Assembly (NCBI GenBank): GCA_030142905.1
Contig: JASJOG010000188.1
Location: forward strand, 434,001 to 498,000
Origin: Heliopora coerulea
Lineage: Eukaryota > Cnidaria > Anthozoa > Scleralcyonacea > Helioporidae
Direction of reading: 5' to 3'
DNA length: 64,000 nucleotides
How positions within the stretch are numbered: the first letter of the stretch is position 1; every line of letters begins with the position of its first letter. Below the pieces are notes generated by a model, which had not been told where the DNA came from, made no database searches, and worked only from the letters and a program-made list of their open reading frames with translations. This document shows, piece after piece, positions 1-8,465 of the stretch. The position numbers were made by a program, and so were the translations under genes.

Positions 1-269
1 GAAAAACAATTAGAATAACAAGAGAGGAAATGACCTTATATTTACGTTGAGAGAGGGATTTATTTTAGCAATCAGCAAACTTTCTCGAATGAGAGTGTCT
101 AATTCCGAACGGCCACTAGCTAAAACTGAGAAATCATCAAAAGAAATTGGGTGTCCAGTTTCTCTTTTATGTGTTAAAATGCTAGACAAAGACGGTGGGT
201 GAGAGATCTCATTTCCTGTGTGTGCCGAAATGCCCATGTGTTCACAGATCCTAGTGTGTAAGTTTCGGG
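1..269 (-). pseudogene. Penelope-like element GIY-YIG tail, left inverted arm
   Basis: Read on the minus strand this encodes the C-terminal end of a PLE protein: a LHTRICEHMGIS motif, then SSIL-H-R-TGH, SFDDFSVL, LIRESLLI and a final PSLNVN segment, as in the region following the GIY-YIG endonuclease of many animal PLEs. Only about 85 residues remain and there is no RT or catalytic GIY-YIG core. It is one arm of an inverted repeat; the second arm starts at 298 after a spacer of about 28 bases. The family assignment is from recognition of these motifs; the inverted arrangement is seen directly. Confidence 0.7.
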
Positions 270-524
270 TTGTTTTCCGAAAAATTTCCTGTGTGTGCCG
301 AAACTTACACACTAGGATCTGTGAACACATGGGCATTTCGGCACACACAGGAAATGAGATCTCTCACCCACCGTCTTTGTCTAGCATTTTAACACATAAA
401 AGAGAAACTGGACACCCAATTTCTTTTGATGATTTCTCAGTTTTAGCTAGTGGCCGTTCGGAATTAGACACTCTCATTCGAGAAAGTTTGCTGATTGCTA
501 AAATAAATCCCTCTGTTTTTTGAT

Positions 525-650
525 GTCTGCTTCAATCATTGCTTCAATCATTCAATCATTGAATCATTCAATCATTCAATCATTCAATCATTCAATCATT
601 GCTTCAATCATTGCTTCAAATCAATCAAAAACTGCTTCAATCATTATCTA
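525..650. repeat. TTCAATCA-type microsatellite inside tRNA-like copy 1
   Basis: Repeated TCAATCAT/TTCAATCA words. The other copies have one or two of these words in the equivalent place (TGCTTCAATCATTATC), so this is an expansion private to copy 1. Confidence 0.85.
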
Positions 651-710
651 TATATAGTGGCTTCCGCTTAGGTCGCACATATATATATCGAATTTGCAAC
701 TTAGCTCGCC

Positions 711-794
711 ATCTGAGTCTCGGTAGCTCAATGGTTAGAGCGTCTAACCGGTCATCAGAAGGTTGCGGGTTCGATCCCCGTCTGGGGCTCAGAT
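711..794 (+). repeat. tRNA-like domain with extended acceptor stem (copy 1)
   Basis: Reads as a tRNA: box A in TAGCTCAATGGTTAGAGC, a T arm GCGGG-TTCGATC-CCCGT (box B), and a 7-bp acceptor GTCTCGG/CTGGGGC with wobble pairs. Beyond the acceptor the stem continues perfectly: ATCTGAG (711-717) pairs with CTCAGAT (788-794). The anticodon loop would be CCGGTCA, with C instead of T at position 33 and a mismatch in the stem, so it is not a working tRNA. The same defects are shared by the other copies, so the mobile master copy already had them. Confidence 0.85.
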
Positions 795-899
795 ATCGTT
801 TTCTGAGTATCGAGCTTGAAGATCGTTCATCTACTTCTATAAATCCCTCTCTCAACGTAAATATAAGGTCATTTCCTCTCTTGTTATTCTAATTGTTTT

Positions 900-1065
900 T
901 CTTTTCTTTTCTCCTCCACCTTAATCCCTGTCATGACACCTCATTCATCATTCTCTCCTTCTCTCACCTCTATTTTTGTAATCGTGTAGGTTATTTAAGC
1001 CGAAAATTTTCATGTAAATAGACACTCTGATGATGTTACTTGTAAAGTGACGAAACGTTAGTTCC
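900..1065 (+). mobile_element. PLE terminal untranslated segment
   Basis: Non-coding stretch between the PLE tail and the next PLE fragment. It carries the CTGATGA...CGAAACGTT motif typical of animal PLE terminal repeats. It lies just after the end of the right arm, as expected for the 3' part of such an element. Confidence 0.5.
1022..1065 (+). ncRNA. hammerhead-ribozyme-like motif, weak stem I
   Basis: Core CTGATGA (1027-1033), stem II GTTAC/GTGAC (1035-1039 with 1047-1051), then GAAA (1052-1055) and a minimal ACGT stem III. Stem I is only ACT/AGT (3 bp), so activity is doubtful. PLEs are known to carry minimal hammerheads in their terminal repeats. Confidence 0.45.
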
Positions 1066-1068
1066 TCA

Positions 1069-1506
1069 TTAAATTTCTTTCAAAGTATCCTGACATGTGT
1101 ATTTGATTATGGGCTTCTTCAAAATTATTTGCTGGGCAATAATCTTTATCACTAGACTTCGTTTTCCGCCTGGTATCTCGATTGCCGAAATCCTAACCAA
1201 GTCTATTATGTTAAGTGTGACAGTATCTTGTGCGTTCTTGCATTCTAAAAAGTGTTGTCCTACTGCACTCGTGTCATGTTTAGTGGCATGTTCATGGAGT
1301 CTTGTTTTGAGGCATCTTTCGGTTTTTCCAATGTAAGAATAGCCGCAAGCAGGACAGGTTATTTGGTAAATGGAAGTAATAATAATAATAATAGAGTAAT
1401 AAGCAAATAACTGGAAACTGCAAGCAAACTCAACTCCAGCTCTCTCAAATGTGAGAGGTCCGGTTGACTGACATGATGATATTACACTTTTTGAATTTTG
1501 ACGCAC
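1069..1506 (-). pseudogene. PLE GIY-YIG endonuclease fragment
   Basis: Minus-strand frame with the segment YQITCPACGYSYIGKT followed by LKTRLHEHA, a GIY-YIG-type core (here Y-x8-YIG), then GQHFLECKNAQ and IEIPGGKRSLVIKI. This matches the endonuclease domain at the C-terminus of PLE proteins. Upstream in frame (before residue 45) the sequence becomes an isoleucine run from an AAT microsatellite at about 1376-1398 and is no longer recognisable. The RT is absent, so this is a dead fragment, separate from the inverted pair at 1-898. Confidence 0.65.
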
Positions 1507-1509
1507 TTG

Positions 1510-3240
1510 ATATTTATGGGTTTGAAGGGTTTTTTACTGATATAAATCCAAGTGACAGAACTTTTTTTGTAACAATCTCTTCACCAGAAAGACTGGGAAG
1601 TTTACACCTTGATGAATTGATCCTTGAGGTGTTGAGCAATCCCGAGCATTTCAACAGGCCCTTTTTAAAATTATTGTTAGATAATCTGAAAAACTTAGCA
1701 ACCTTAAATTTCAAATTTTTAATTCTTTTCCTGCAATGAATTCAAATTTTTAAGTGGCACAAATGTGCATCAATATTAGTGCAGTTCATGATAGCAGGCA
1801 TCTACCTCCTTGGCTTTCTCAGTTATCCAACCAGCTCTATCAGTTTCCTTTGCACTTCCTAGTGAAAAGGGGTGGAAATTTTACACAAGATACTTATCAA
1901 AAACTACCCTAGAATGTAGCGTAGGTTGGAATGTTAGATTACTAGTTTTGTGCTGACAAATTGAAGTAAACGTACAAGCAGAATGGCCATGTGATAATGA
2001 TGCCTGTGGTGCACCATGACATTACCCAACAATGTAACAAATACTTGCAATACAGATTATAATTATTGCATTTGGACGGTGACTGAAAACAGACAAAGTG
2101 TGATCCCCTAAGTTTCAAAGGTGCTATCTCCATAAGTAACTTTCAACAAGATGGGGACATGACTTCATGGCTGCTACTGATACTGATACAGCTTTAATAA
2201 TGTGAGGATCTGCTGCAATTGCCAAATTTCTTAAGGATGCCAGGATAGCACTGTCCTGGATACTGCTACGTGAAAACAGTTTGGTCTTTGTGTATATGAG
2301 TATATCATGATGTTTTTCACAACTGTGGACCTAGTTTTTGTTGATTATTTTTGCACCAGCTTTAAAACAATTTTTTACAAATTCATGTGGGTCCATCTCT
2401 GGATGAATTTGAGTTTTTAGCTTTTGTAACAATACCCAAATTACATAATGAAAAATAAAGTCTTTTCTTTTACAGTAAACTTCAATACACTAATAAGGAT
2501 TTATGTCTTGCCTCTTTCTGCTTTTGCTTGGCTTCCTTGACTAAAACATGCTGTCAAATATTCAGTAAAAGTGCACTCTTTTATACATTATATGAAACAG
2601 GTACTGCAAAGATGCCTGTGAATCACTCTGTGATTTTGCTACTAATTATCTTTCATGAAACTCGCAAATGCTTTGGATATCTCAGTCAAACTATGAACCT
2701 TTAATGGTTCGCCAGTTGCGTATGACCACAAACCTTTGACCACTGGTCATAAAGGGGATGGTTATGACAACTTCTGTTAAGAATATAAGCGTTACACCAA
2801 ACTTCAAAGATTTTTTTTTTTAAAAACTGAACTATTTTAACATTTCCCCGCCGTTCGTGGCTGGGGATGAATGGAACGAAAACTAGACGTTAATAATGAC
2901 GAAAAGTGCCACCTTAATTATTTTATAAGGTTCTTGCGATATATTTATGGGATAAGGAGAGCTTCGAAAGCTCTAGGGTATCAAAACCCGTACAGAATAA
3001 TAAATTTATGTTGGCTTTTTCACACAGACAACGTTAAACATGAACTCGGTCGTGAGCATTTCGTAACTCCCGGTTCGAAAGCCGATATTTTTCTTGTTAA
3101 GGAACGCATTACATATCCCCACGACAGATTTTAAGAAAAACTCATATACTATCCGAATCAGTTCGTCTTCTCTTTGAAAATGCAAAATTCGCGTTCACGG
3201 AGGGCTTTTTCTGAGGTATAGTTTTTCGCAGTGATGTCCC
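1510..3240. other. Intergenic, no supported gene
   Basis: Only short incidental frames on both strands; none resembles a family I know and none has codon periodicity convincing enough to call. The longest (2871-3134 +) begins after a GGGGATG context but ends without neighbours or motifs. Confidence 0.5.
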
Positions 3241-4910
3241 ACGGAGTTTTTAAAACAAACGAGCAATAGTTTCAAATTCAATTAGTCCAGGTTGTGTAGC
3301 AAATGTAATTCACAAAATGTCGTCAAATAAAGCAGCAGGTCTGGACAAAATTCCATGCCAAATATTGAAAACTGCTGTTACTATTATTTCAGAACCATTA
3401 TCCAAAATTTTTAACAAGTCTATTTCTTCGGGAATATTTGTTGATGATTGGAAAAAAGCTAAAGTTACGCCAATTTACAAAGAAGGCGATAAATGTGACC
3501 TGAATAATTACAGACTTATTTCAGTTTTGTCCGTAGTCTCCAAAATTTTTGAGAAGATTGTTTTTTCACAGTTCTACAGTTATCTTAATACAAACAATCT
3601 TTTGACAGATCATCAATCAGGTTTTCGCCCATTTCATTCCACGTTAACTGCCTTGCTTAAAGATACTATGGACTGGCTGAACAACATGGATAATGATAAA
3701 ATTAATATCGCAGTGTTTGTAGATTTAAAAAAAGCTTTTGACACTGTCGATCACCACATTTTATTAGGTAAACTGAAATTTTACGGTATTTTCGAAAATG
3801 AACTCAGCTGGTTTAAATCCTATCTCTTTAATAGGACCCAGCAAAGTTTCGTTAATGAAGCAGTTTCTACAACACGAACTTTAAAATGTGGTGTTCCCCA
3901 AGGCTCTATTTTGGGCCCATTATTATTTTTGATCTTCATAAACGACTTACTCGGGTGCCTCTCAGTTACTTTCCCTAGTATATATGCCGATGATACCAGT
4001 CTCACATCCGGAGACACTGATGTAAGGTATCTTGAAAGTAGATTCAATACTGACCTAGCGAACTTTAATGACTGGCTGACAGCTAATCGTCTTAGCCTAA
4101 ACAGTATTAAGAGTGAATATATGATTATTGGCTCGGCTAAAAGAATTGCTAAATTAGACTCTGATCCCAATCTTTTCTTGGGTCAAGTTACTTTAAAGAG
4201 AGTAAGATACAAAAAGATCCTCGTGGTAATTGTTGATGAGAACTTGAAATCGCATGAACATGTCGAAAATGTTTGCAAAAAAGTTAAAAAGGGTCTAGGA
4301 ATCTTGAAAAGAATACGCGATTATGTGTCATGTGACCCCCTTATTAAGATTTATAATGCCATTGTGCTACCCCATTTTGATTATTGCTCATCATTATGGG
4401 ACTCATGTGGTAAGAGCTTTAAAGACAAACTTCAAAAATTACAAAACAGAGCGAGCCGGATAATTACCCGCTCTAGCTATGAGATCAGATCCGTTGACAC
4501 GTTAACGCAATTAGGATGGCAAAAACTTGGTTGGCAAACAAAGCCACCCTAATGTATAAAATAACTCACAATTTGGCTCCTTCGTATCTCTCAGATAAAT
4601 TCTCAACAAGAGATACAGTACATGACTACAATACTAGAGGAAATTTGATTAATCTTTCTATCCCCAAGCCTAACACCAATTTCCTTAAGTCAAGTCTTGT
4701 CTACGGGGGAGCAACATGCTGGAATTCGCTCCCTGAGGACCTTAAGGCTAGTCTTAATATAGATTTTTTTAAGAAAAAATATCAAGTCAAAATGTATAAT
4801 TTTACTTTTTAAACTTAGTTTCTTGTCCTCACGGCTCTCCAGAATAGCATTTTTTGTATAATGAGTGAGATTTCCGTGATTAAGTAAAGTTCGTATGTAT
4901 GTATGTATTG
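3240..4910 (+). mobile_element. CR1-like non-LTR retrotransposon, 5'-truncated
   Basis: The element keeps the RT and the C-terminal region and ends with a short TATG-type simple repeat (4893-4906), the usual 3' end of CR1/L2-type LINEs. The apurinic endonuclease and ORF1 are missing, so it is a typical 5'-truncated copy. The left boundary is not sharp; recognisable coding begins near 3270. PLE sequence abuts it on the right. Confidence 0.75.
3317..4812 (+). pseudogene. LINE reverse transcriptase (CR1-like), frameshifted
   Basis: RT that copies element RNA at a nicked target. Visible from the first methionine: NKAAGLDKIP at the start, VDLKKAFDTVDH at residues 135-146, GVPQGSILGPLLF from 192, and the catalytic YADD at 223-226, followed by the thumb-side region with W-L--N-LSLN and PHFDYCSS. 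Near 4520-4552 the frame shifts: the first frame ends at 4552 and the C-terminal domain (KITHNLAPSYL..., ending WNSLPEDLK and a lysine-rich tail) continues in another frame to 4812. No endonuclease domain upstream. A second visible oddity is YRLISVLSVVSKIFEK, where the family normally has RPIS. Inactive copy. Confidence 0.85.
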
Positions 4911-5335
4911 GTCCGCCCCATCGATGTAAACAAACGTGGTGATTGGCTTATTACATCATGATGCGGGTGGTTGGAGCTGGTGCTAATGTAGGTTGGGGTG
5001 TCGTTTGGCTTCCTGTATGGTCTAAACATTCCGGTCGTCAGATTAAATGTTACATCCAGGAAGTTAACTTCCTTCAAGTTGGCTTGTATTGTAATGTTCA
5101 GCCCAAGGTCTTTGAAAATTGACGTAATGTCATTTCGGATTCTCTCTGACGTTTAGCTGTTGGTGTTGTAGAATGAGACTAAACCATCGTCCCAGTAGAG
5201 CCCAATTGACGAACTTTTAAATATCCGTGCCAAGATTCCCAGTATATAAAGGCCGACAAATTCGCGCACCTCGGCACCGTCAAAACTTCCCATAGTTAGG
5301 TCGAAAGTCCCGTCACAATCCTTTTTCACAATCAC
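4880..5335 (-). pseudogene. PLE reverse transcriptase fragment with one nonsense codon
   Basis: Minus-strand frame open from 5335 to 4880 apart from a TAA at 5155-5153. Motifs are those of a Penelope RT: FDLTMGSFDGAE-REFVG (motif 4), IGLYWDDGL (motif 5, YxDD retained), then ITIQAN-KEVNFLDVTFNL (motifs 6-7) and YRKPND. The same motifs occur in the fuller copy at 9.3-10.6 kb, about two thirds alike by eye. No N-terminal or GIY-YIG part remains. It sits directly between the LINE 3' end and the tRNA-like array. Confidence 0.8.
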
Positions 5336-5419
5336 AACAAGCTGTAAACATATTAGATAAGCAACAATAAATTATTAAAGTAGATGAACGATCTTCAAGC
5401 TCGATACTCAGAAAATGAT

Positions 5420-5503
5420 ATCTGAGCCCCAGACGGGGATCGAACCCGCAACCTTCTGATGACCGGTTAGACGCTCTAACCATTGAGCTACCGAGACTCA
5501 GAT
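5420..5503 (-). repeat. tRNA-like domain, pentamer unit 1
   Basis: Same fold as copy 1: box A, box B, extended ATCTGAG/CTCAGAT stem, C33 in the anticodon loop. Minus orientation. Confidence 0.85.
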
Positions 5504-5661
5504 GGCGAGCTAAGTTGCAAATTCGATATATATATGTGCGACCTAAGCGGAAGCCACTATATATTGATAATGATTGAAGCAGTTTGATGTTTAGGAAACA
5601 TGAGATCTTGGATATATTGAAGTAGATGAACGATCTTCAAGCTCGATACTCAGAAAATGAT

Positions 5662-5745
5662 ATCTGAGCCCCAGACGGGGATCGAACCCGCAACCTTCTG
5701 ATGACCGGTTAGACGCTCTAACCATTGAGCTACCGAGACTCAGAT
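5662..5745 (-). repeat. tRNA-like domain, pentamer unit 2
   Basis: Identical to unit 1 by eye across the domain; spaced exactly 242 bp from it. Confidence 0.85.
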
Positions 5746-5903
5746 GGCGAGCTAAGTTGCAAATTCGATATATATATGTGCGACCTAAGCGGAAGCCACT
5801 ATATATTGATAATGATTGAAGCAGTTTGATGTTTAGGAAACATGAGATCTTGGATATATTGAAGTAGATGAACGATCTTCAAGCTCGATACTCAGAAAAT
5901 GAT

Positions 5904-5987
5904 ATCTGAGCCCCAGACGGGGATCGAACCCGCAACCTTCTGATGACCGGTTAGACGCTCTAACCATTGAGCTACCGAGACTCAGAT
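5904..5987 (-). repeat. tRNA-like domain, pentamer unit 3
   Basis: Same domain; the unit differs from units 1-2 at GCGACCCAAGCGG (one base) and at GAGAGCTTGG (one base). Confidence 0.85.
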
Positions 5988-6173
5988 GGCGAGCTAAGTT
6001 GCAAATTCGATATATATATGTGCGACCCAAGCGGAAGCCACTATATATTGATAATGATTGAAGCAGTTTGATGTTTAGGAAACATGAGAGCTTGGATATA
6101 TTGAAGTAGATGAACGATAGTGGCTTCCGCTTAGGTCGCACATATATATATCGAATTTGCAACTTAGCTCGCC

Positions 6174-6257
6174 ATCTGAGTCTCGGTAGCTCAATGGTTA
6201 GAGCGTCTAACCGGTCATCAGAAGGTTGCGGGTTCGATCCCCGTCTGGGGCTCAGAT
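6174..6257 (+). repeat. tRNA-like domain, pentamer unit 4
   Basis: First plus-strand unit right of the head-to-head junction. The junction truncates its leader to GTGGCTTCC directly after a minus-strand GATGAACGAT. Confidence 0.85.
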
Positions 6258-6414
6258 ATCATTTTCTGAGTATCGAGCTTGAAGATCGTTCATCTACTTC
6301 AATATATCCAAGATCTCATGTTTCCTAAACATCAAACTGCTTCAATCATTATCAATATATAGTGGCTTCCGCTTAGGTCGCACATATATATATCGAATTT
6401 GCAACTTAGCTCGC

Positions 6415-6499
6415 CATCTGAGTCTCGGTAGCTCAATGGTTAGAGCGTCTAACCGGTCATCAGAAGGTTGCGGGTTCGATCCCCGTCTGGGGCTCAGAT
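6415..6499 (+). repeat. tRNA-like domain, pentamer unit 5
   Basis: Second plus-strand unit, 241 bp after unit 4. Followed by the same tail and the right TSD. Confidence 0.85.
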
Positions 6500-6589
6500 A
6501 TCATTTTCTGAGTATCGAGCTTGAAGATCGTTCATCTACTTCAATATATCCAAGCTCTCATGTTTCCTAAACATCAAATAAATTATTAC

Positions 6590-6632
<43 letters not shown>
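6590..6632. repeat. (TA)n microsatellite
   Basis: Almost pure TA run directly beside the right TSD of the pentamer. Open frames across it that translate as YIYIYI are artefacts. Confidence 0.9.
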
Positions 6633-6636
<4 letters not shown>

Positions 6637-6867
6637 ATCGCTTACCTCAAAAAGTCACTACAGCTTGTTTCATCTTGAGAAAGAATCTTCAGGTTGCTCT
6701 ATTTGTGCGATATTGAGCTCTCTTTGTATTTCGTAAACCAAAACGTTCACGTATATATGTGTATAGATATATATGTCAAATCAAAACAAGGAATGGCTTT
6801 GGCATTAAGAGAGCTCAATACTTCAAAAAGTAGAGCAGTATGAATAACATAAACTTAAAATGTCTTG

Positions 6868-6912
6868 TGTCGCTACTCCGAGTTTCACGCTACTATGCGA
6901 TCATCAAGCAAT
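6868..6912 (-). ncRNA. hammerhead ribozyme copy, one core change
   Basis: Minus strand: stem I around TTGC/GCGA, core TTGATGA (CTGATGA with the first C changed to T), stem II CGC/GCG, GAAA, stem III ACT/AGT with a 3-base loop, cleavage site A, then GCGACAC. Nearly identical to the copies at 7450 and 7643, in opposite orientation. Confidence 0.65.
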
Positions 6913-7392
6913 CATCATTTGGTATGCTGATGCACGGCTCAAAATAGACCAACTTAAAGTAAAACGACGCTTCTTCAGTTTAAGTCCCCAAATAAATTTC
7001 GAAAGTTCCGTTTCGTTTTTGTACTCCTCGTTAATGAAAGATTTCTGATGATTCCTGTACCTCTGTTTAAAGCTCTTCGATGTCATGCCGATGTAAATCT
7101 TTTTTTCGTTGTTATCGCTTGTCGAAATTTCTGGAACGGAACTTTCGAAATTTATTTTGGGACTTAAACCGAAGAAGCGTCTTTTTACTTTAAGTTGGTC
7201 TATTTTGAGCCGTGCATCAGCATAACAGAGTGGTGTCTCAAAATGCGAGCAATGCTTAAAAGAGAAGTCACAATTGATAATAGCCGACAAAAAGAACTTG
7301 CTGAACAAAAGAGACAAAATTGTATCAATGTGCCGACACAAGACCAAATTCAAGATTAAAAACTTCAACCGCCCAAGGAAGAAAAACAGCAT
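6904..7392 (-). pseudogene. PLE GIY-YIG fragment containing an inverted repeat
   Basis: Minus-strand frame with KKIYIGMTSKSFKQRYRNH, then ETELSKFIWGLK and FTLSWSILSRASAY, the GIY-YIG endonuclease end of a PLE of the same type as at 8.5-9.4 kb (there EAYIGITEGTFKSRYNNH...LSKYIWKLR). Residues upstream of the YIG are non-homologous. A segment of about 90 bp (6925-7013) reappears inverted at about 7130-7225, so part of the domain is present on both strands around a 115-base spacer. No RT follows. Broken copy. Confidence 0.7.
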
Positions 7393-7449
7393 TCCATAGC
7401 TATTACGTCACCGCGTCTATATATGATCAAACCGGAACCATTATCTACC

Positions 7450-7495
7450 TGTTGCCTGATGATCGCATAGTGGCGTGAAACTCCGAGTAGCGACA
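7450..7495 (+). ncRNA. Hammerhead ribozyme, complete secondary structure
   Basis: Stem I TGTTGC/GCGACA (7450-7455 with 7490-7495), core CTGATGA (7456-7462), stem II CGC/GCG (7464-7466 with 7473-7475) closed by a U.U opposition, GAAA (7477-7480), stem III A-C-T/A-G-T (7480-7482 with 7486-7488) with loop CCG, cleavage after A7489. All conserved core positions are present. Short stem III is the form described for PLE hammerheads. Activity is inferred from structure only. Confidence 0.8.
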
Positions 7496-7511
7496 CAAGA
7501 CATTTTAAGTT

Positions 7512-7516
<5 letters not shown>

Positions 7517-7554
<38 letters not shown>
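7517..7554. repeat. (TA)n microsatellite
   Basis: Pure TA run between two hammerhead-bearing PLE repeats. Confidence 0.9.
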
Positions 7555-7556
<2 letters not shown>

Positions 7557-7642
7557 AAAATAAACCAAAACAAGGGATGGTTTTGGCATTAAGAGTGCTC
7601 GATACTTCAAAAAGTAGAGCAGTATCAAATGCGATCATCATC

Positions 7643-7688
7643 AGTTGCCTGATGATCGCATAGTTGCGTGAAGCTCGGAGTAGCGACA
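7643..7688 (+). ncRNA. Hammerhead ribozyme, second plus-strand copy
   Basis: Stem I GTTGC/GCGAC, core CTGATGA (7649-7655), stem II CGC/GCG, GAAG instead of GAAA (so position 15.1 is G facing U), stem III G-C-T/A-G-T with loop CGG, cleavage site A7682. The flanks (ACACAAGACATTTTAAGTT) are shared with 7491-7511, so these are two direct copies of one terminal repeat. Confidence 0.7.
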
Positions 7689-7717
7689 CAAGACATTTTA
7701 AGTTCATGTTATTTTAT

Positions 7718-7721
<4 letters not shown>

Positions 7722-7764
<43 letters not shown>
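7722..7764. repeat. (TA)n microsatellite
   Basis: Follows the second hammerhead repeat at nearly the same distance as the run at 7517, so the microsatellite is probably part of the terminal repeat. Confidence 0.9.
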
Positions 7765-7768
<4 letters not shown>

Positions 7769-7925
7769 ACAAAAGAAAATCATAACCGTGTCCGATCTAT
7801 ATATATATATGAGATAAAGACACGTGTGCCTTTATCTCATATAAGAATTCATGAGGAAAACACAAAAGAAAATCATAACCGTGTCGTGTCTTTAAATGTG
7901 ATAAAGACACGTGTGACTTTATCCT
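7765..7925. repeat. Short direct repeats with inner inverted words
   Basis: AAAGAAAATCATAACCGTGTC occurs twice (about 7771 and 7864), each followed by a GATAAAGACACGTGTG motif. Function unknown. Confidence 0.6.
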
Positions 7926-8047
7926 AAATTTCTCTTCAAGTTTTTTTCAATATTTTTCGCCTTAGAAAACAGAAATTGCCAAACTACCGTAAGGAATTAG
8001 GGTATAAAACGTTTCGTTTTTGAAGCCGTTCAAAAAATTCGCAGTTC

Positions 8048-8107
8048 GTGCTTTATCGGACCTAAAACACTCGGCTGTCGCCTCGTGTTTTAAATCCGAT
8101 AAAGCAC
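8048..8107. repeat. Long imperfect hairpin
   Basis: GTGCTTTATCGGA...AAAACAC on the left pairs with GTGTTTT...TCCGATAAAGCAC on the right, about 23 pairs around a loop containing CGGCTGTCGCC. No coding frame. Resembles in layout the hairpin at 47.75 kb. Confidence 0.75.
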
Positions 8108-8145
8108 TCCTGCTCGTTTATTATACAGTACATAAAGCATTCCTG

Positions 8146-8207
8146 CATATATATATATAAATATGTATATATATATATATATACTCCAATATACATATAT
8201 ATATGTA
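8146..8207. repeat. TA/TATG microsatellite
   Basis: Two TA runs separated by CTCCAATATACA; a related run lies at 12598-12668, beyond the other end of the PLE. Confidence 0.85.
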
Positions 8208-8465
8208 TATTTTGATAGGTGAGATTTTATTAAAAAAATCGTACGTAGAGAGCGCTCAATACCAGAGTAGAGCGAATTACAATAGCAAGACAAGGTAAAC
8301 ATGGGTTACTTCATAAAGATTTACTACAAATTTGTTTCGTATGGCAAGCTGGGCCTGCCACACTCGTCAGGTAGTGATCGCGTGTGATGTAGTTGCCTAG
8401 GAGACTTGATAGTGCCTATTGAGGTTACGTCATACAATAAAAATACAATAAAAATGCGGGGTGAA

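Larger units (their letters stand above)
503..850 (+). mobile_element. tRNA-like retroelement insertion (copy 1) with 12-bp TSD
   Basis: Insert 515-838 flanked by ATAAATCCCTCT at 503-514 and 839-850. It starts in a T-rich stretch, runs through an expanded TTCAATCA microsatellite, then the shared body: a GTGGCTTCCGCTTAGG motif at 658-673, an AT run, the tRNA-like domain (711-794) and a tail ending GATCGTTCATCTACTTCT. It is a single unit, unlike the pentamer at 5.4-6.6 kb. TSD and boundaries are directly visible because the interrupted PLE arm has an uninterrupted partner at 1-269. Mobilisation by a PLE or LINE enzyme is inference. Confidence 0.85.
298..898 (+). pseudogene. PLE GIY-YIG tail, right inverted arm, interrupted
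   Basis: Plus-strand copy of the same PLE tail, nearly base-for-base the reverse complement of 1-269. Coding runs from the LHTRICEHMG motif to LIRESLLIAKINPS at about 514, is broken by an inserted tRNA-like element (515-838), and resumes at 839 with the PSLNVN end through about 898. The 12 bases ATAAATCCCTCT occur on both sides of the insert. Joined across it, the arm matches the left arm, which has no insert, so the insertion came after the inverted pair formed. Confidence 0.75.
5366..6588. mobile_element. Palindromic pentamer of tRNA-like units with 12-bp TSD
   Basis: Three head-to-tail units on the minus strand (period 242 bp: tRNA-like domains at 5420, 5662 and 5904) meet two plus-strand units (6174, 6415) at about 6117. 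Units differ at only a few positions, so the array is young or homogenised. The whole block 5378-6576 is bounded by AATAAATTATTA at 5366-5377 and 6577-6588, showing it inserted as one piece. The outer ends fall at different points of the unit: the left end at the CTACTT tail, the right end about 35 bp further on, after AAACATCA. Confidence 0.85.

Noticed and set aside
717..789. Functional tRNA gene (Thr-like GGT anticodon)
   Set aside because: C at position 33, a mismatch in the anticodon stem, identical defects in all copies, and location inside mobile units with TSDs.
7475..7927. Several open frames rich in YIYIYI
   Set aside because: They are translations of TA microsatellites.
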